Of a DNA stretch of 64,000 bases, positions 41,159-49,664 are shown piece by piece. Below the pieces are notes generated by a model. It was given only the letters and a program-made list of their open reading frames with translations, did no database searches and was not told the origin of the DNA. Made by a program: the position numbers and the translations under genes. The first letter of the stretch is position 1, and every line of letters starts with the position of its first letter. This DNA comes from Lewinella sp. 4G2 (GTDB lineage: Bacteria; Bacteroidota; Bacteroidia; Chitinophagales; Saprospiraceae), in contig NZ_LVWJ02000014.1 of assembly GCF_001625015.1 (NCBI RefSeq), positions 186,001 through 250,000 of the forward strand. The letters are read 5' to 3'.

Positions 41159-43411
41159 TTACTGCTTAATTAATTTCATACGCGCCACGCTTCCTTCGGC
41201 GGACCGCACGAGGACGAAGTACAGACCTTTCGTGAGCTTACTGACGTCAACCTGGCCGCGCTCGCTTACGGTCAGTAAGGGAGAGGCTACCCGGCCATCC
41301 GCGCTGAAAATGCGTACCCGGTGGGCACCCGGTGGCGTCAGGAGCGTAAAGCTTTCGTTGGCCGGGTTCGGGAACAACTGCAGGGCGCTCTGGAGGGCGG
41401 GGCTGAACGTATTCACGAAGTCGCCGAGCAACAGATCAGCAGGCAGCGCCGCGCCCTCGCCCGGAGCTTGAGCGACACCCCGCTGCACGATGAACCAATC
41501 CACCATGCTACCATAATCCGCGCCACCGGATTTACCGAATTCTACGTACGCGCGGTCAGTTCCCTCCGCCGTTGAGGCCGTCAGGAAAGGCGCATCCTCT
41601 TCGTCGAGGTACACGGACATGAATTTGTTTTCGACGACGATCCGCACCAGGTGAAAATCATCATTCCAGTTGAAGGGCACGTCGCGGTCAACGGCGGGGG
41701 AAGACCGCTCCAGCTTTACGTTAGACTTGTTGATGCGCACTTTTTGCCGCACCCCGGCCATCCGTACTTCAATGTGCATCAGACTCGAAACATCGGCCCG
41801 TACGCCACGGATCCGCGCCACGATCGTGACGGTGGTATCCTGCGCGCTCAGGTCGTAACGCCACTTGAAATTATCGTTCTCCGTGCTCCGGAAGCCGTAA
41901 AAATTATTGCTGGGCATACTCGGGTCGGCCACCACTTCGTCAACGGGCGCTGCCGCGGGTGCCGTGTTGAGGGACCAGAAACTGGTCTCTACCTCCGGCC
42001 GAGCGTTACCCCGAAATACATCCCAGGGAAAATCCGCGTTACTGGACCCCGTCGTGAAGGACCACAGCGGGCTACTGGTAGTACCATTAGAGTTGGTGGC
42101 GTCTACTCTCCAGTAGTAAGTGGTGCTCTCCGTTAATTCGGGTTGAGCGCTACCTCCAGTTTGGGTACCAATACTCGGAGGGTCCGTGGTTGTACCGAGA
42201 AATACTTCGAATTCGTCAGTATTGTTGCCAGCCGTCCAGGCCAGGCCGAACCGGGGGTTGACTTCTGTAGCGCCATCCGCGGGTGTTGGGTTGGTGGCTA
42301 CTCCGGGCAACGCATTTACATCGTCCGTCGCGGCAGTGACCGTGTTGCTGATGGCGGAGGCGTTCCCAGCAGCGTCGATGGCTCGGACGTAAAAATCAAA
42401 GGAAGTTCCGCTCGCTAAATTGGCCACGGTCGTATCCAAGCCGGTTACGGTAGCTACGAGCGCATCATCCTGGAACAGCTGGTAGGCAGTTACGCCAAAA
42501 TCATCGGTGGAGGCTTCCCATTCTAGGTCAATCGTAGTGAAACTGGTGCCCGTAACCGTCAGGCCGGAGGGGGCGGAAGGCGCTTCGGTATCGGGCTGTA
42601 CGATGGCTTCGCCGGGGCAAAAGGATTCGGCGGATTCGGAGACACAGAAATTGGCGAACAGGACCTGCTCGTCGCGCAGTACGGAATTCTTACTACGGTA
42701 AACCCCGAATTTGGGGCGGCTCAGCGTTGCGCCCGTGCGCCAGAGATCGATGTCGTCGTTCTGGTACTCCATGATGGTGCGGCCGGTTTGCATGTCCTTG
42801 ATGTTCATTTCCAACTCACCGTTTTCACCGTGCACTTGGCGCATGTACACCTCTACCCAGCGGCCACGAAATTCTTCGATGGGTGCCCGGGCGACGGACC
42901 CTAAGTCTGCACCGGTGTCTCCACCGTCGTGCTTTAGCTCCACCCGGTCCGCCCGTGCGGTGATGGTGAGTACGGGGAATCCCGAATCGGCTCCTCCGAC
43001 GACCTTGTTTTGAAACAGGTGAGTGAAGGAGGAGGCACCAATGAAGTTCTCGTCTAGCCGGAACTTCCAGCGATACCAGGAGGTAGTGCCTAGCCCGTGA
43101 CGTAGTTCAGGAATCGTATTCGCGCTTCCTTTGATCTCCATTCGGACCCGATCAAAGACCTGGCAACGGTCGTTATCCTCTTCAATGTGGCTGTGAAAGA
43201 CGAATACGTTGCGATCTAACTCTGCGTCATACTGCTGGGTAACGTGGGGGCCAAAATCCGTGTGTACACAGTCCGGGTCCTCAATCTGGAAACCACTGCT
43301 GATCAGTGCCGGGTAGCCGCTTCCGCTATCACCGGAAGCCGTGGAGGTTACCTGAGCAAATAAGGGACAGGCACCCAAAAGAAATAGGGATAGAAAGACT
43401 AGGTAACGCAT
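41159..43411 (-). CDS. Secreted PL28-like ulvan lyase with Fn3-like modules and T9SS sorting domain
   Basis: The gene encodes 750 aa. A signal peptide covers residues 1-19. The catalytic beta-jelly-roll (about 25-260) contains DPDCVHTDFGPHVTQ, VFVFHSHIEEDNDRCQVFDR, RMEIKG, TTSWYRWKFRLDENF, FTHLFQNK and GRWVEVYMRQVHGENG, as I remember from PL28 ulvan lyases. Next come an Fn3 domain (about 273-360), an Fn3-like module (about 370-450), a LamG/concanavalin-like domain (about 455-650) and a type-A T9SS domain (LQLFPNPANESFTLL..., about 675-750). PL28 enzymes cleave the rhamnose-3-sulfate to glucuronate/iduronate linkage by beta-elimination outside the cell. The family call is from memory of its motifs, not from a search. 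It is 40 bases downstream of a PF05426 lyase-like gene. Confidence 0.75.
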   Translation of the reverse strand: MRYLVFLSLFLLGACPLFAQVTSTASGDSGSGYPALISSGFQIEDPDCVHTDFGPHVTQQYDAELDRNVFVFHSHIEEDNDRCQVFDRVRMEIKGSANTIPELRHGLGTTSWYRWKFRLDENFIGASSFTHLFQNKVVGGADSGFPVLTITARADRVELKHDGGDTGADLGSVARAPIEEFRGRWVEVYMRQVHGENGELEMNIKDMQTGRTIMEYQNDDIDLWRTGATLSRPKFGVYRSKNSVLRDEQVLFANFCVSESAESFCPGEAIVQPDTEAPSAPSGLTVTGTSFTTIDLEWEASTDDFGVTAYQLFQDDALVATVTGLDTTVANLASGTSFDFYVRAIDAAGNASAISNTVTAATDDVNALPGVATNPTPADGATEVNPRFGLAWTAGNNTDEFEVFLGTTTDPPSIGTQTGGSAQPELTESTTYYWRVDATNSNGTTSSPLWSFTTGSSNADFPWDVFRGNARPEVETSFWSLNTAPAAAPVDEVVADPSMPSNNFYGFRSTENDNFKWRYDLSAQDTTVTIVARIRGVRADVSSLMHIEVRMAGVRQKVRINKSNVKLERSSPAVDRDVPFNWNDDFHLVRIVVENKFMSVYLDEEDAPFLTASTAEGTDRAYVEFGKSGGADYGSMVDWFIVQRGVAQAPGEGAALPADLLLGDFVNTFSPALQSALQLFPNPANESFTLLTPPGAHRVRIFSADGRVASPLLTVSERGQVDVSKLTKGLYFVLVRSAEGSVARMKLIKQ
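41945..41963 (-). repeat. Dispersed 19-bp motif, copy 11
   Basis: In the PL28-like gene, read as APAAAP in a loop between modules. It differs from the consensus only at the two variable positions. Confidence 0.85.
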
Positions 43412-43451
43412 TTGGGATCGATCTTAAAGCAAGTAAAAAGTGGTGGTGGTA

Positions 43452-44651
43452 CTATTCGGAAGTTACCCAGAGGGAGGGTTCCCGCACGGGGAAGTTACGG
43501 TTGATCTCTTCCGCCTTTCGTTCCGGGCTAAGCTTACGCCAGACGCTCATCATGTCAGCATCGTCGTAAGCTCGGGCCGCCAGGAGCAGGCCGGTCGTTT
43601 GGATGGGGATTTGGTCGAAGTACTGAACGTCTGGTGGGTAGGTCCAGCTAGCCTTGTCCTGAATGAAGGGAAGCATGAACGCCCACGCTTTTTGCAGGCT
43701 ACCGTTCTTTCCTTCGTAGGTCCAGAGGTTATCGCTTGGCGTGGAGGCCAGTTCGGCGAGCACGGAGTAGCCTTCCAGGTTGAAAAGGGTGTAGTTGTAA
43801 GGTTTGGTCCGTTCCAATTCGTCGGGGAAGCCACCGTCGGGTGCCAGCTGCGCGGAAAGCAGTTTTTTGAACTGGGACCGGGCGACTTCCATCAGCTCAT
43901 CGTTACTCGTGAGGTGAGCGAAGGCAGCCAGTTGCGCGGCCCACCAGGTACTGTGGTTATTACCGTGGTCTTTTTCCTTGAGGCCGTATTCGTGGGTATT
44001 CATCCACGTTGCGTAGGTATCGAACCAATCCTTCAGGCCCAGTAACCTTTCACCTTGCAGTGCGCCTTTTTCGGCCAGGATCTCAATGGCCCGGGCAACC
44101 TCGATGAGGTGGATCGTATCGATGATGCCGATCCCCCGGCCACTGACCTTCCCCTTGATGGCCTGGGCGTAGAGCAGGCTTGGGTTCATCTTCGTCTCCT
44201 CATCCAGAAAAAAGGCTTGTAGATGGGTGATGGCGTGGTCCGCGTACTTCTGCTCCCCCGTCATTTGGTAGGCAGCCACAAGGGTGGAGACAACTTCGTT
44301 AAGCTGCCGCATGATTTGCCGGTGGGCAACGAAATTGTCGGGGTTGGTCTTTCCATCCCTGCGGACGTAAGGTCCATCTGGATCTTCCGGGTTCGGCCAC
44401 CAGTAGTCGCCTTCGGAGTAGAAATCGTGGGGGCCACCCTCACTGCGTTCGCTCGTCGCGCTGGTGATGGGCACGGGGGCCTGCTCCAGGAAATCATCCG
44501 CGCGAGCAATTACGTTCGTGCCCGAAAGGTCGTCCTCCGTTAAAGCAAAGACCTCCGTGGTGTCCGCAGCAGGGGTGGATTCAGCCGGTCCGCAGGAGTA
44601 GGAACAGCAGAGCAGGAGCACGATGAGTAGTGATGGAAAATATTTACTCAT
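43452..44651 (-). CDS. Alginate-lyase-fold (PF05426-like) lipoprotein, second of a tandem pair
   Basis: The gene encodes 399 aa. The lipobox is SYSCGP (Cys at about residue 20). The body is an (alpha/alpha)-barrel with GGPHDFYSEGDYWWPNPEDP, GPYVRRDGKTNPDNF, GRGIGIIDTIHLIEVARAIE, NNHSTWWAAQ and LERTKPYNYTLFNL. NNHSTWW and the YSE..WWP segment are shared with PF05426 alginate-lyase-like proteins. It overlaps the previous gene by eight bases. In ulvan PULs, members of this superfamily have been linked to dehydration of ulvan oligosaccharides; that assignment is from memory. Role here: periplasmic processing of unsaturated uronate-containing oligomers. Confidence 0.78.
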   Translation of the reverse strand: MSKYFPSLLIVLLLCCSYSCGPAESTPAADTTEVFALTEDDLSGTNVIARADDFLEQAPVPITSATSERSEGGPHDFYSEGDYWWPNPEDPDGPYVRRDGKTNPDNFVAHRQIMRQLNEVVSTLVAAYQMTGEQKYADHAITHLQAFFLDEETKMNPSLLYAQAIKGKVSGRGIGIIDTIHLIEVARAIEILAEKGALQGERLLGLKDWFDTYATWMNTHEYGLKEKDHGNNHSTWWAAQLAAFAHLTSNDELMEVARSQFKKLLSAQLAPDGGFPDELERTKPYNYTLFNLEGYSVLAELASTPSDNLWTYEGKNGSLQKAWAFMLPFIQDKASWTYPPDVQYFDQIPIQTTGLLLAARAYDDADMMSVWRKLSPERKAEEINRNFPVREPSLWVTSE

Positions 44652-45870
44652 GTGCTTTCAGTTTTTGCCAGATGACCAGGTTCGCGTGGTGGTCATCCTT
44701 TCCCGCGTCCAGGCTTTGCCAGGTTTCCAGGTAGCGATCGTCGCCCAGGCCCCAGGCGGCAAAAACCAGGAAATCATTTTGGTGGGGGTGGATCTCCGTT
44801 TCCAATTCCGTAAGGTAGGGCCAGGCCGCCGGGTCGTTCAAATAAGGAAGGGCGTAGGCCATTGCGTCGGCTAGGCTGACGGTCTTACCGGTAGTGGAGC
44901 CTTCCTTATCTGCGCCCGTCTCCTTTGAGAAAGCCGGCAGGGTGGTTTCCGTTTCGTAGGTCCAGAAGTTTTCCTTCTCGTCACTCAGCAATTCGGCGTA
45001 GGTCGCCCAGGCACGGAGGTTATAGTTGATGTAGTGGAAGGGTTTTGTCCGTCCCAACTCATCGGGCTGGCTGCCATCCACCGCAATCTGGATGGGTAGT
45101 TGCTCGCGAAATTGGGCCTCAGCAATCTCCGTCAAATCCGCTCGCTTAGCGACTCTGGCGAAAGCGGCAACCTGTGCACCCCACCAGGTGCTGTGGTTGT
45201 TGTTATTGGTCTTTTCGTCTTCTCCGTAGGGGTGGGTGGTGAGCCAGGTACCGAACTGAGAGAACCATTCCTCGGTAGCCGTCAGATCAGTGCCCTTGAG
45301 GAGCCCTTTTGCGCGTAGTAGCTCAACACTGAGCGCTACGTTGATCAGCCGCAGGGTATCGATAATGCCAATCCCCCGGCCCGTGGTGATGCCCCGAATG
45401 GCCTGCCCGTAAAGCAGATTGGGGTTCATCAGGGTTTCGGGAGTTACGAACCACGCCCTCACGTGGGCAATGGCCCGGTCGGCGTACTTCTCGTCACCGG
45501 TGATTGCGTAAGCTGCGGAAAGTGTAGTCACCAGTTCAGAAAACCGGGCCAGCGCGTTCTTATGCCCCCTAAAGTTTTCAGGGTTGGGCCGGCCATCTCT
45601 GCGGATGTAGGGGCCACCCGGGTTGTCTACGTCCGGCCACCAGTAAAGCCCTTCGGAGTAATAATCGTGGAGGCCACCCGCACTGCGCTCCGCTACAAAA
45701 TCGGTAATGGTAACGATCTCCTCCTCCAACATCGCATCCGCCTCGGCGAGAATGGCCTGATGGTCCAGATTTAGGGAGTTGACCATCTCCGGACTGCTGT
45801 CATCCTGGCCGTCCGGGCTCGAACAGGTCTGAATGATCATCAGTAAAAAAACAAGCGGCAGTATCCGCAT
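44644..45870 (-). CDS. Alginate-lyase-fold (PF05426-like) lipoprotein, first of a tandem pair
   Basis: The gene encodes 408 aa, paralogous to its downstream neighbour (same GGLHDYYSEGLYWWPDVDNP, GGPYIRRDGRPNPENF, GRGIGIIDTLRLINVALSVE and NNHSTWWGAQ blocks). The lipobox is IQTCSS (Cys at about 16). An extra insertion of about 15 residues (SKETGADKEGSTTGK) sits near residue 320. It lies 14 bases after the DUF4861 gene. Two different copies kept side by side suggest they act on different oligosaccharide ends, for example glucuronate and iduronate; this is inference. Confidence 0.78.
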   Translation of the reverse strand: MRILPLVFLLMIIQTCSSPDGQDDSSPEMVNSLNLDHQAILAEADAMLEEEIVTITDFVAERSAGGLHDYYSEGLYWWPDVDNPGGPYIRRDGRPNPENFRGHKNALARFSELVTTLSAAYAITGDEKYADRAIAHVRAWFVTPETLMNPNLLYGQAIRGITTGRGIGIIDTLRLINVALSVELLRAKGLLKGTDLTATEEWFSQFGTWLTTHPYGEDEKTNNNNHSTWWGAQVAAFARVAKRADLTEIAEAQFREQLPIQIAVDGSQPDELGRTKPFHYINYNLRAWATYAELLSDEKENFWTYETETTLPAFSKETGADKEGSTTGKTVSLADAMAYALPYLNDPAAWPYLTELETEIHPHQNDFLVFAAWGLGDDRYLETWQSLDAGKDDHHANLVIWQKLKAHE

Positions 45871-45884
45871 ATCGATGTGATTAT

Positions 45885-46865
45885 TTAGTTGGCAGCGATT
45901 CGGACCTGATTTAAAAACCCAGCCTCATCCTTAGTGCCACTCTGGTCGCGCTCCCACACGGCAATCAGGCGGTAGCTGACGCGTTGCGGTGCATTTTCGA
46001 AAACCATCAGGTGGCTAAGCGGGTCCGTTACCTGTTTAGGAGCGTAATCCGTATCAGCCACTATGGCCATGCCAAGTTGTTCCTTGTGGTAGCTCTGCTT
46101 ACCCCAGTTCATCAGGTAACTGTAGTCACCGGCCTGCCCAAACGTAGCTTCGGGGAGATGGCTGACGATACCCGTCGCAAACTGCATCCCTTCGGGAAGT
46201 TCCTCTCCGCTGGGCAGGTACAATTCGATGGTGGAGTAATAATCGCCGGGCGCAATGCTCCAGTCCTGGACCAGGTCAAATTGTTCTCCTTCTACTTTTA
46301 GGCCTTTGAAGGTGGTCCGGATAAGGGAAAGATCTCCCCCACTCTCCACCACCTCGATCGTCTTCACTTCGCAATCAGACAGGGCGTACACCTCACCCCC
46401 GGTGTAGATGGCCGGGCTACCGAGGCCAAGGCTGTTGCCCACCTTGAGGATATCGGAACCCCAATCCATAATGTCGTGGTAATTCCAGCTGACCGTATCC
46501 ATGACGAGGTCGCTTACGGATTTACCGTAGATATCAAAGCGGTGGCGGCTGTCCGCGTAATATCGAAAGGCGACCCGATCGTTCTCCAGCACCGGGCCCT
46601 CGAACATGATCCACTTGTTCTGGGGGCTGAGGTCGGATGGTACGGTCAGTTTCTCTTGCGAGACGTAGGCGCCCTCAACCCGGTTTGCGTCCGAAGCGTC
46701 AAAGGCAACCGGCTGCGTGAGCAACAGCGCCTGCGTGGTCGGTGATGAACGCACTTCCGAAACTGATTCATCCGCAGACTGCCCATCCGTCGGCGACGTA
46801 GGTTGGCAGGCCATGGCTACGCCGCAGAGAAATACGAAGAATATAGATTGGAGTCGAATGGTCAT
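45885..46865 (-). CDS. DUF4861 lipoprotein
   Basis: The gene encodes 326 aa. The signal ends VAMACQPTS (Cys at about residue 20). DUF4861-like features are WIMFEGPVLENDRVAFRYYADSRHRFDIYGK, MDTVSWNYHDIMDWGSDILKVGNSLGLGSP, and a C-terminal YSYLMNWGKQSYHKEQLGMA with RVSYRLIAVWERD. These are beta-sandwich-rich proteins found in PULs for pectin and other uronate glycans; their biochemical function is, to my knowledge, not firmly established. It lies 11 bases after GH2 and 14 bases before the first lyase-like gene, so it belongs to the operon and probably acts in the periplasm. Confidence 0.75.
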   Translation of the reverse strand: MTIRLQSIFFVFLCGVAMACQPTSPTDGQSADESVSEVRSSPTTQALLLTQPVAFDASDANRVEGAYVSQEKLTVPSDLSPQNKWIMFEGPVLENDRVAFRYYADSRHRFDIYGKSVSDLVMDTVSWNYHDIMDWGSDILKVGNSLGLGSPAIYTGGEVYALSDCEVKTIEVVESGGDLSLIRTTFKGLKVEGEQFDLVQDWSIAPGDYYSTIELYLPSGEELPEGMQFATGIVSHLPEATFGQAGDYSYLMNWGKQSYHKEQLGMAIVADTDYAPKQVTDPLSHLMVFENAPQRVSYRLIAVWERDQSGTKDEAGFLNQVRIAAN

Positions 46866-46876
46866 TAGAGCGGTAG

Positions 46877-49327
46877 TTACTTACGGGCGGTACTAAAATC
46901 AATGACAAGGTAGCTGCCTTTGAAGTCTTGGTTACGCGCTTCAATGATGGCCCGCCCGAATTCCGCCGGCGTAAGCTCAATGGCGGCGTAGCCATTGGCC
47001 ATCTGGATGATGTTACTGCGCGTCGGCGTTCCGTAGTGCTTGAGTAATTCTCCTTGCCCATCCAGGGTAAAGTAGAGTTCCTGCTCGTAATCGTACACGC
47101 GCAGCCCGTTCTTATCCCGCATGGTGGCTTCTACCAGCAGGTTGCCATTGTCCAATGATTTGTGCTCCAGGTGGACGCGGTCCGGGTCCCCCGGTTGCTG
47201 GTAATCGTAGCTGACGGTCATCTCGTCCGTAGCGATCAAATTGCCGTCTTTATAAGCCCGGGCCACCAGTTTATTGGCGCCCTCCTTGAAGTTGACGTCC
47301 CAGTTCAGGCCACATGCAGGCGCTTGGGTGATGTCCCGCGTCTTGCGGCCCAACGCTTTTCCGTCGTGGAGCAGTTCTACCTCGTCGCAGTTGCTGAACA
47401 CTGCGATATTTCTCAACTTCCCTTTTGGCCCCCGGCGGTGGGTCCAGGTGTGGGATTCGATGTAGGCAAACGGTTCCTTACCCCAGTAGCTCTTGTAGAC
47501 GTAAAAGGCATCTTTCGGCTTACCGGCCCGATCCACCAAACCTTTTTGGTTCACGTAGGGTATGGCATTTTGCGGGCGCAGTGGGGTACCAAAGTCTTTA
47601 AAAGCCCACTGGGCGTTGCCGGCAAAACCCGGTAGGGTCTCACTTACGGAGAGGTGGTAATCAAACAGATCTACGATGTAGGTCTCCGTCCAGTCCCCCC
47701 CTTTGGCGATGTTTTTGACGTTGACTTGGTTAGCCACTTCCGCCCAGTCATCTTCGTTGACGGAACCCGTCCCGGTGATGGGGTTCTCCGTGTGGCGGCC
47801 TACGTGGCTGGAGCCCCCGTATTCCATGTGCAGGAACTGCTTGTACTTCTGCTGGTTCTTCTTTAGCGTATTTCCGTAATTGGTGTACACCCCGGCGTAC
47901 CAACCCGACCAGATGGAAGGGGAAAAAACGTCCACCAGATCGGCGCCCGCGTAGTACTTACGGATGGCCGTCTGCCGGTAGGGGTCCATCGTATGCGCGA
48001 TGGTATTCAGTTTGGTGAGGTAGGCGTTCATAGCGGACTCATCGTCGCCGCCCTCAAAGTCCGGCAGCCAGTAGATCTCGTTACCCAGCGACCAGAACAG
48101 GATACTGGGGTGGTTGATGTTTTGGTTGATCTGCTCGCGCAGTAAGCGCTCGGTATTGGCTTGCCATTCTGCTTCGCCGAGCCCACCGCGGCACCAGGGG
48201 AGTTCGTCCCAGACAATGATGCCCATTTCGTTACAGGCGCGGTACACTTCCGGGTCCTGAGGGTAATGGCCCAGACGGAGGAAATTGACGCCCATCTCCT
48301 TCATCAGTCGGATGTCCGCTACGTGCAGCGCGTTCGGCATGGCCGCGCCGTAGCCCGCGTGCTCTTCGTGGCGGTGGGTACCCCGCAGCAGCAGGCGCTC
48401 GCCGTTGAGGTAAAAAGCGCCGTAGGGTTCAAAACGGAACCATCGGTAACCGACGGTGCTGACTTGTTCGTCAACCACTTGCTCACCTTCCAGAAGTTGA
48501 GTCTTAAGGGTGTAGAGATTTGGGGAATCTGGAGACCACAAAGCGGGTTGCGTAATGGCGGGTAGTGTGATCAGCCCATCTTCGGGTAGTTTCCGTACCC
48601 GCATTTGCTCTTCTGCCACGACGCGGCCGGAAGCGTCCATCAATTGGCAGCGGACCTTGGCTTTCTTACCCCTCCCGTTTTTCTGGTTGAGTTGCACGCG
48701 TACTTCCGTCGTAGCGCGGTCAGCGGAAACTTCGGGGGTGGCAACGGCTACGTGCGCGATGTGGGTAACCGGGAGGACTTTCAGCCACAAGTCACGGGTA
48801 ATGCCTCCGTAAATAAAGAAGTCTGCCTTCTGGGAAGGAATGACGTTCGGGTTATAACTGTTATCCACCCGAATGGTGACGGTGTTCTTTTCGGCGGGCT
48901 TCACCTGGTCCGTGATGTCCACTTCAAACCCGACGTAGCCACCAACGTGGCCGCCCGCACGCGTGCCGTTTACGTAAACGTCGGTGGTGATGTTAGCGCC
49001 CTCAAAGTAGAGGTGGTAACGCGCGCCGTCCGCCGCTTCGGGGACGGTAATATCTTTTTGGTACCAACTGGCGTCGCGCCGGTAGCCGGGGGCGGCATCC
49101 ATGGCGTCCCACTGGTTCCAGGTGTGGGGAAGATCAATGGCCTCCCAGTGTGTTTCCTGGTTGATAGCGGCCAGGTCGGCCGTATTGTTTTCCGAATATT
49201 GCCAACCCTCATTCAGGTTGATCATCGTTCTCACCAGTGGCCCTTCCAACGCAGCCAGGCGGTTACTTTCTGTGGCCTGCAACACCAGGCAAGCAATTCC
49301 TAAACCAATGGTGGCTAATAACTTCAT
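46877..49327 (-). CDS. Glycoside hydrolase family 2 (beta-galactosidase/beta-glucuronidase type)
   Basis: The gene encodes 816 aa. A signal-like N-terminus (residues 1-20) is followed by the sugar-binding domain (about 35-190, LPHTWNQWD, YRRDASWYQKDI), an Ig-like domain (about 195-300) and the TIM barrel (about 300-600). The acid/base is in WSLGNEIYW (about residue 418) and the nucleophile in FLHMEYGGSS (about 510). C-terminal Ig-like domains follow. GH2 covers galactosidases, glucuronidases and xylosidases/arabinosidases; in a uronate/rhamnose locus a role on glucuronate or a side chain is likely. It is the first gene of the 11-gene operon; an intergenic region with a terminator lies upstream. 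Confidence 0.9.
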   Translation of the reverse strand: MKLLATIGLGIACLVLQATESNRLAALEGPLVRTMINLNEGWQYSENNTADLAAINQETHWEAIDLPHTWNQWDAMDAAPGYRRDASWYQKDITVPEAADGARYHLYFEGANITTDVYVNGTRAGGHVGGYVGFEVDITDQVKPAEKNTVTIRVDNSYNPNVIPSQKADFFIYGGITRDLWLKVLPVTHIAHVAVATPEVSADRATTEVRVQLNQKNGRGKKAKVRCQLMDASGRVVAEEQMRVRKLPEDGLITLPAITQPALWSPDSPNLYTLKTQLLEGEQVVDEQVSTVGYRWFRFEPYGAFYLNGERLLLRGTHRHEEHAGYGAAMPNALHVADIRLMKEMGVNFLRLGHYPQDPEVYRACNEMGIIVWDELPWCRGGLGEAEWQANTERLLREQINQNINHPSILFWSLGNEIYWLPDFEGGDDESAMNAYLTKLNTIAHTMDPYRQTAIRKYYAGADLVDVFSPSIWSGWYAGVYTNYGNTLKKNQQKYKQFLHMEYGGSSHVGRHTENPITGTGSVNEDDWAEVANQVNVKNIAKGGDWTETYIVDLFDYHLSVSETLPGFAGNAQWAFKDFGTPLRPQNAIPYVNQKGLVDRAGKPKDAFYVYKSYWGKEPFAYIESHTWTHRRGPKGKLRNIAVFSNCDEVELLHDGKALGRKTRDITQAPACGLNWDVNFKEGANKLVARAYKDGNLIATDEMTVSYDYQQPGDPDRVHLEHKSLDNGNLLVEATMRDKNGLRVYDYEQELYFTLDGQGELLKHYGTPTRSNIIQMANGYAAIELTPAEFGRAIIEARNQDFKGSYLVIDFSTARK

Positions 49328-49377
49328 CGTAGGTTTTATTAAGTGCGCGGGGCTAACCTTATATGCATCGGAAGGTA

Positions 49378-49396
49378 GGGCGCGGCCGCAGGTGCC
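49378..49396 (-). repeat. Dispersed 19-bp motif, copy 12 (one mismatch, intergenic)
   Basis: The motif with a single mismatch lies 51 bases upstream of the GH2 start, in the 337-base gene-free stretch 49328-49664. That stretch otherwise holds the terminator at 49604 and no clear promoter box. Confidence 0.75.
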
Positions 49397-49603
49397 GGGT
49401 GATGGGGGGCGGAGCTGCCCCTACACGTAATTGGGTACCGTATACGGATTGAACCACTCCAAAATTGAAGGGTCTTCGGAGCGTAGCTTTTTGCTGTTCA
49501 GTGTTGAATACTCAGCTTAGGAAGGGATGGTTTGTCGTAGTAGCCCTTAGCCTGAGAACGTCTGCTCAGTAAAGACAGGGAAAAACTTAATCTTTGTACG
49601 TAG

Positions 49604-49651
49604 CAAAATTTGGGAGTGGAACCCGTTTTCTAACGGGCCCCACTCCCAAAA
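49604..49651 (-). terminator. Strong terminator of the TonB-receptor/beta-helix unit
   Basis: On the minus strand TTTGGGAGTGGGGCCCGTT pairs with AACGGGTTCCACTCCCAAA (about 18 bp, one bulge), followed by TTTT. It lies 14 bases after the beta-helix stop codon and separates it from the GH2 operon. Confidence 0.9.
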
Positions 49652-49664
49652 TCAGTGAGCGGGA

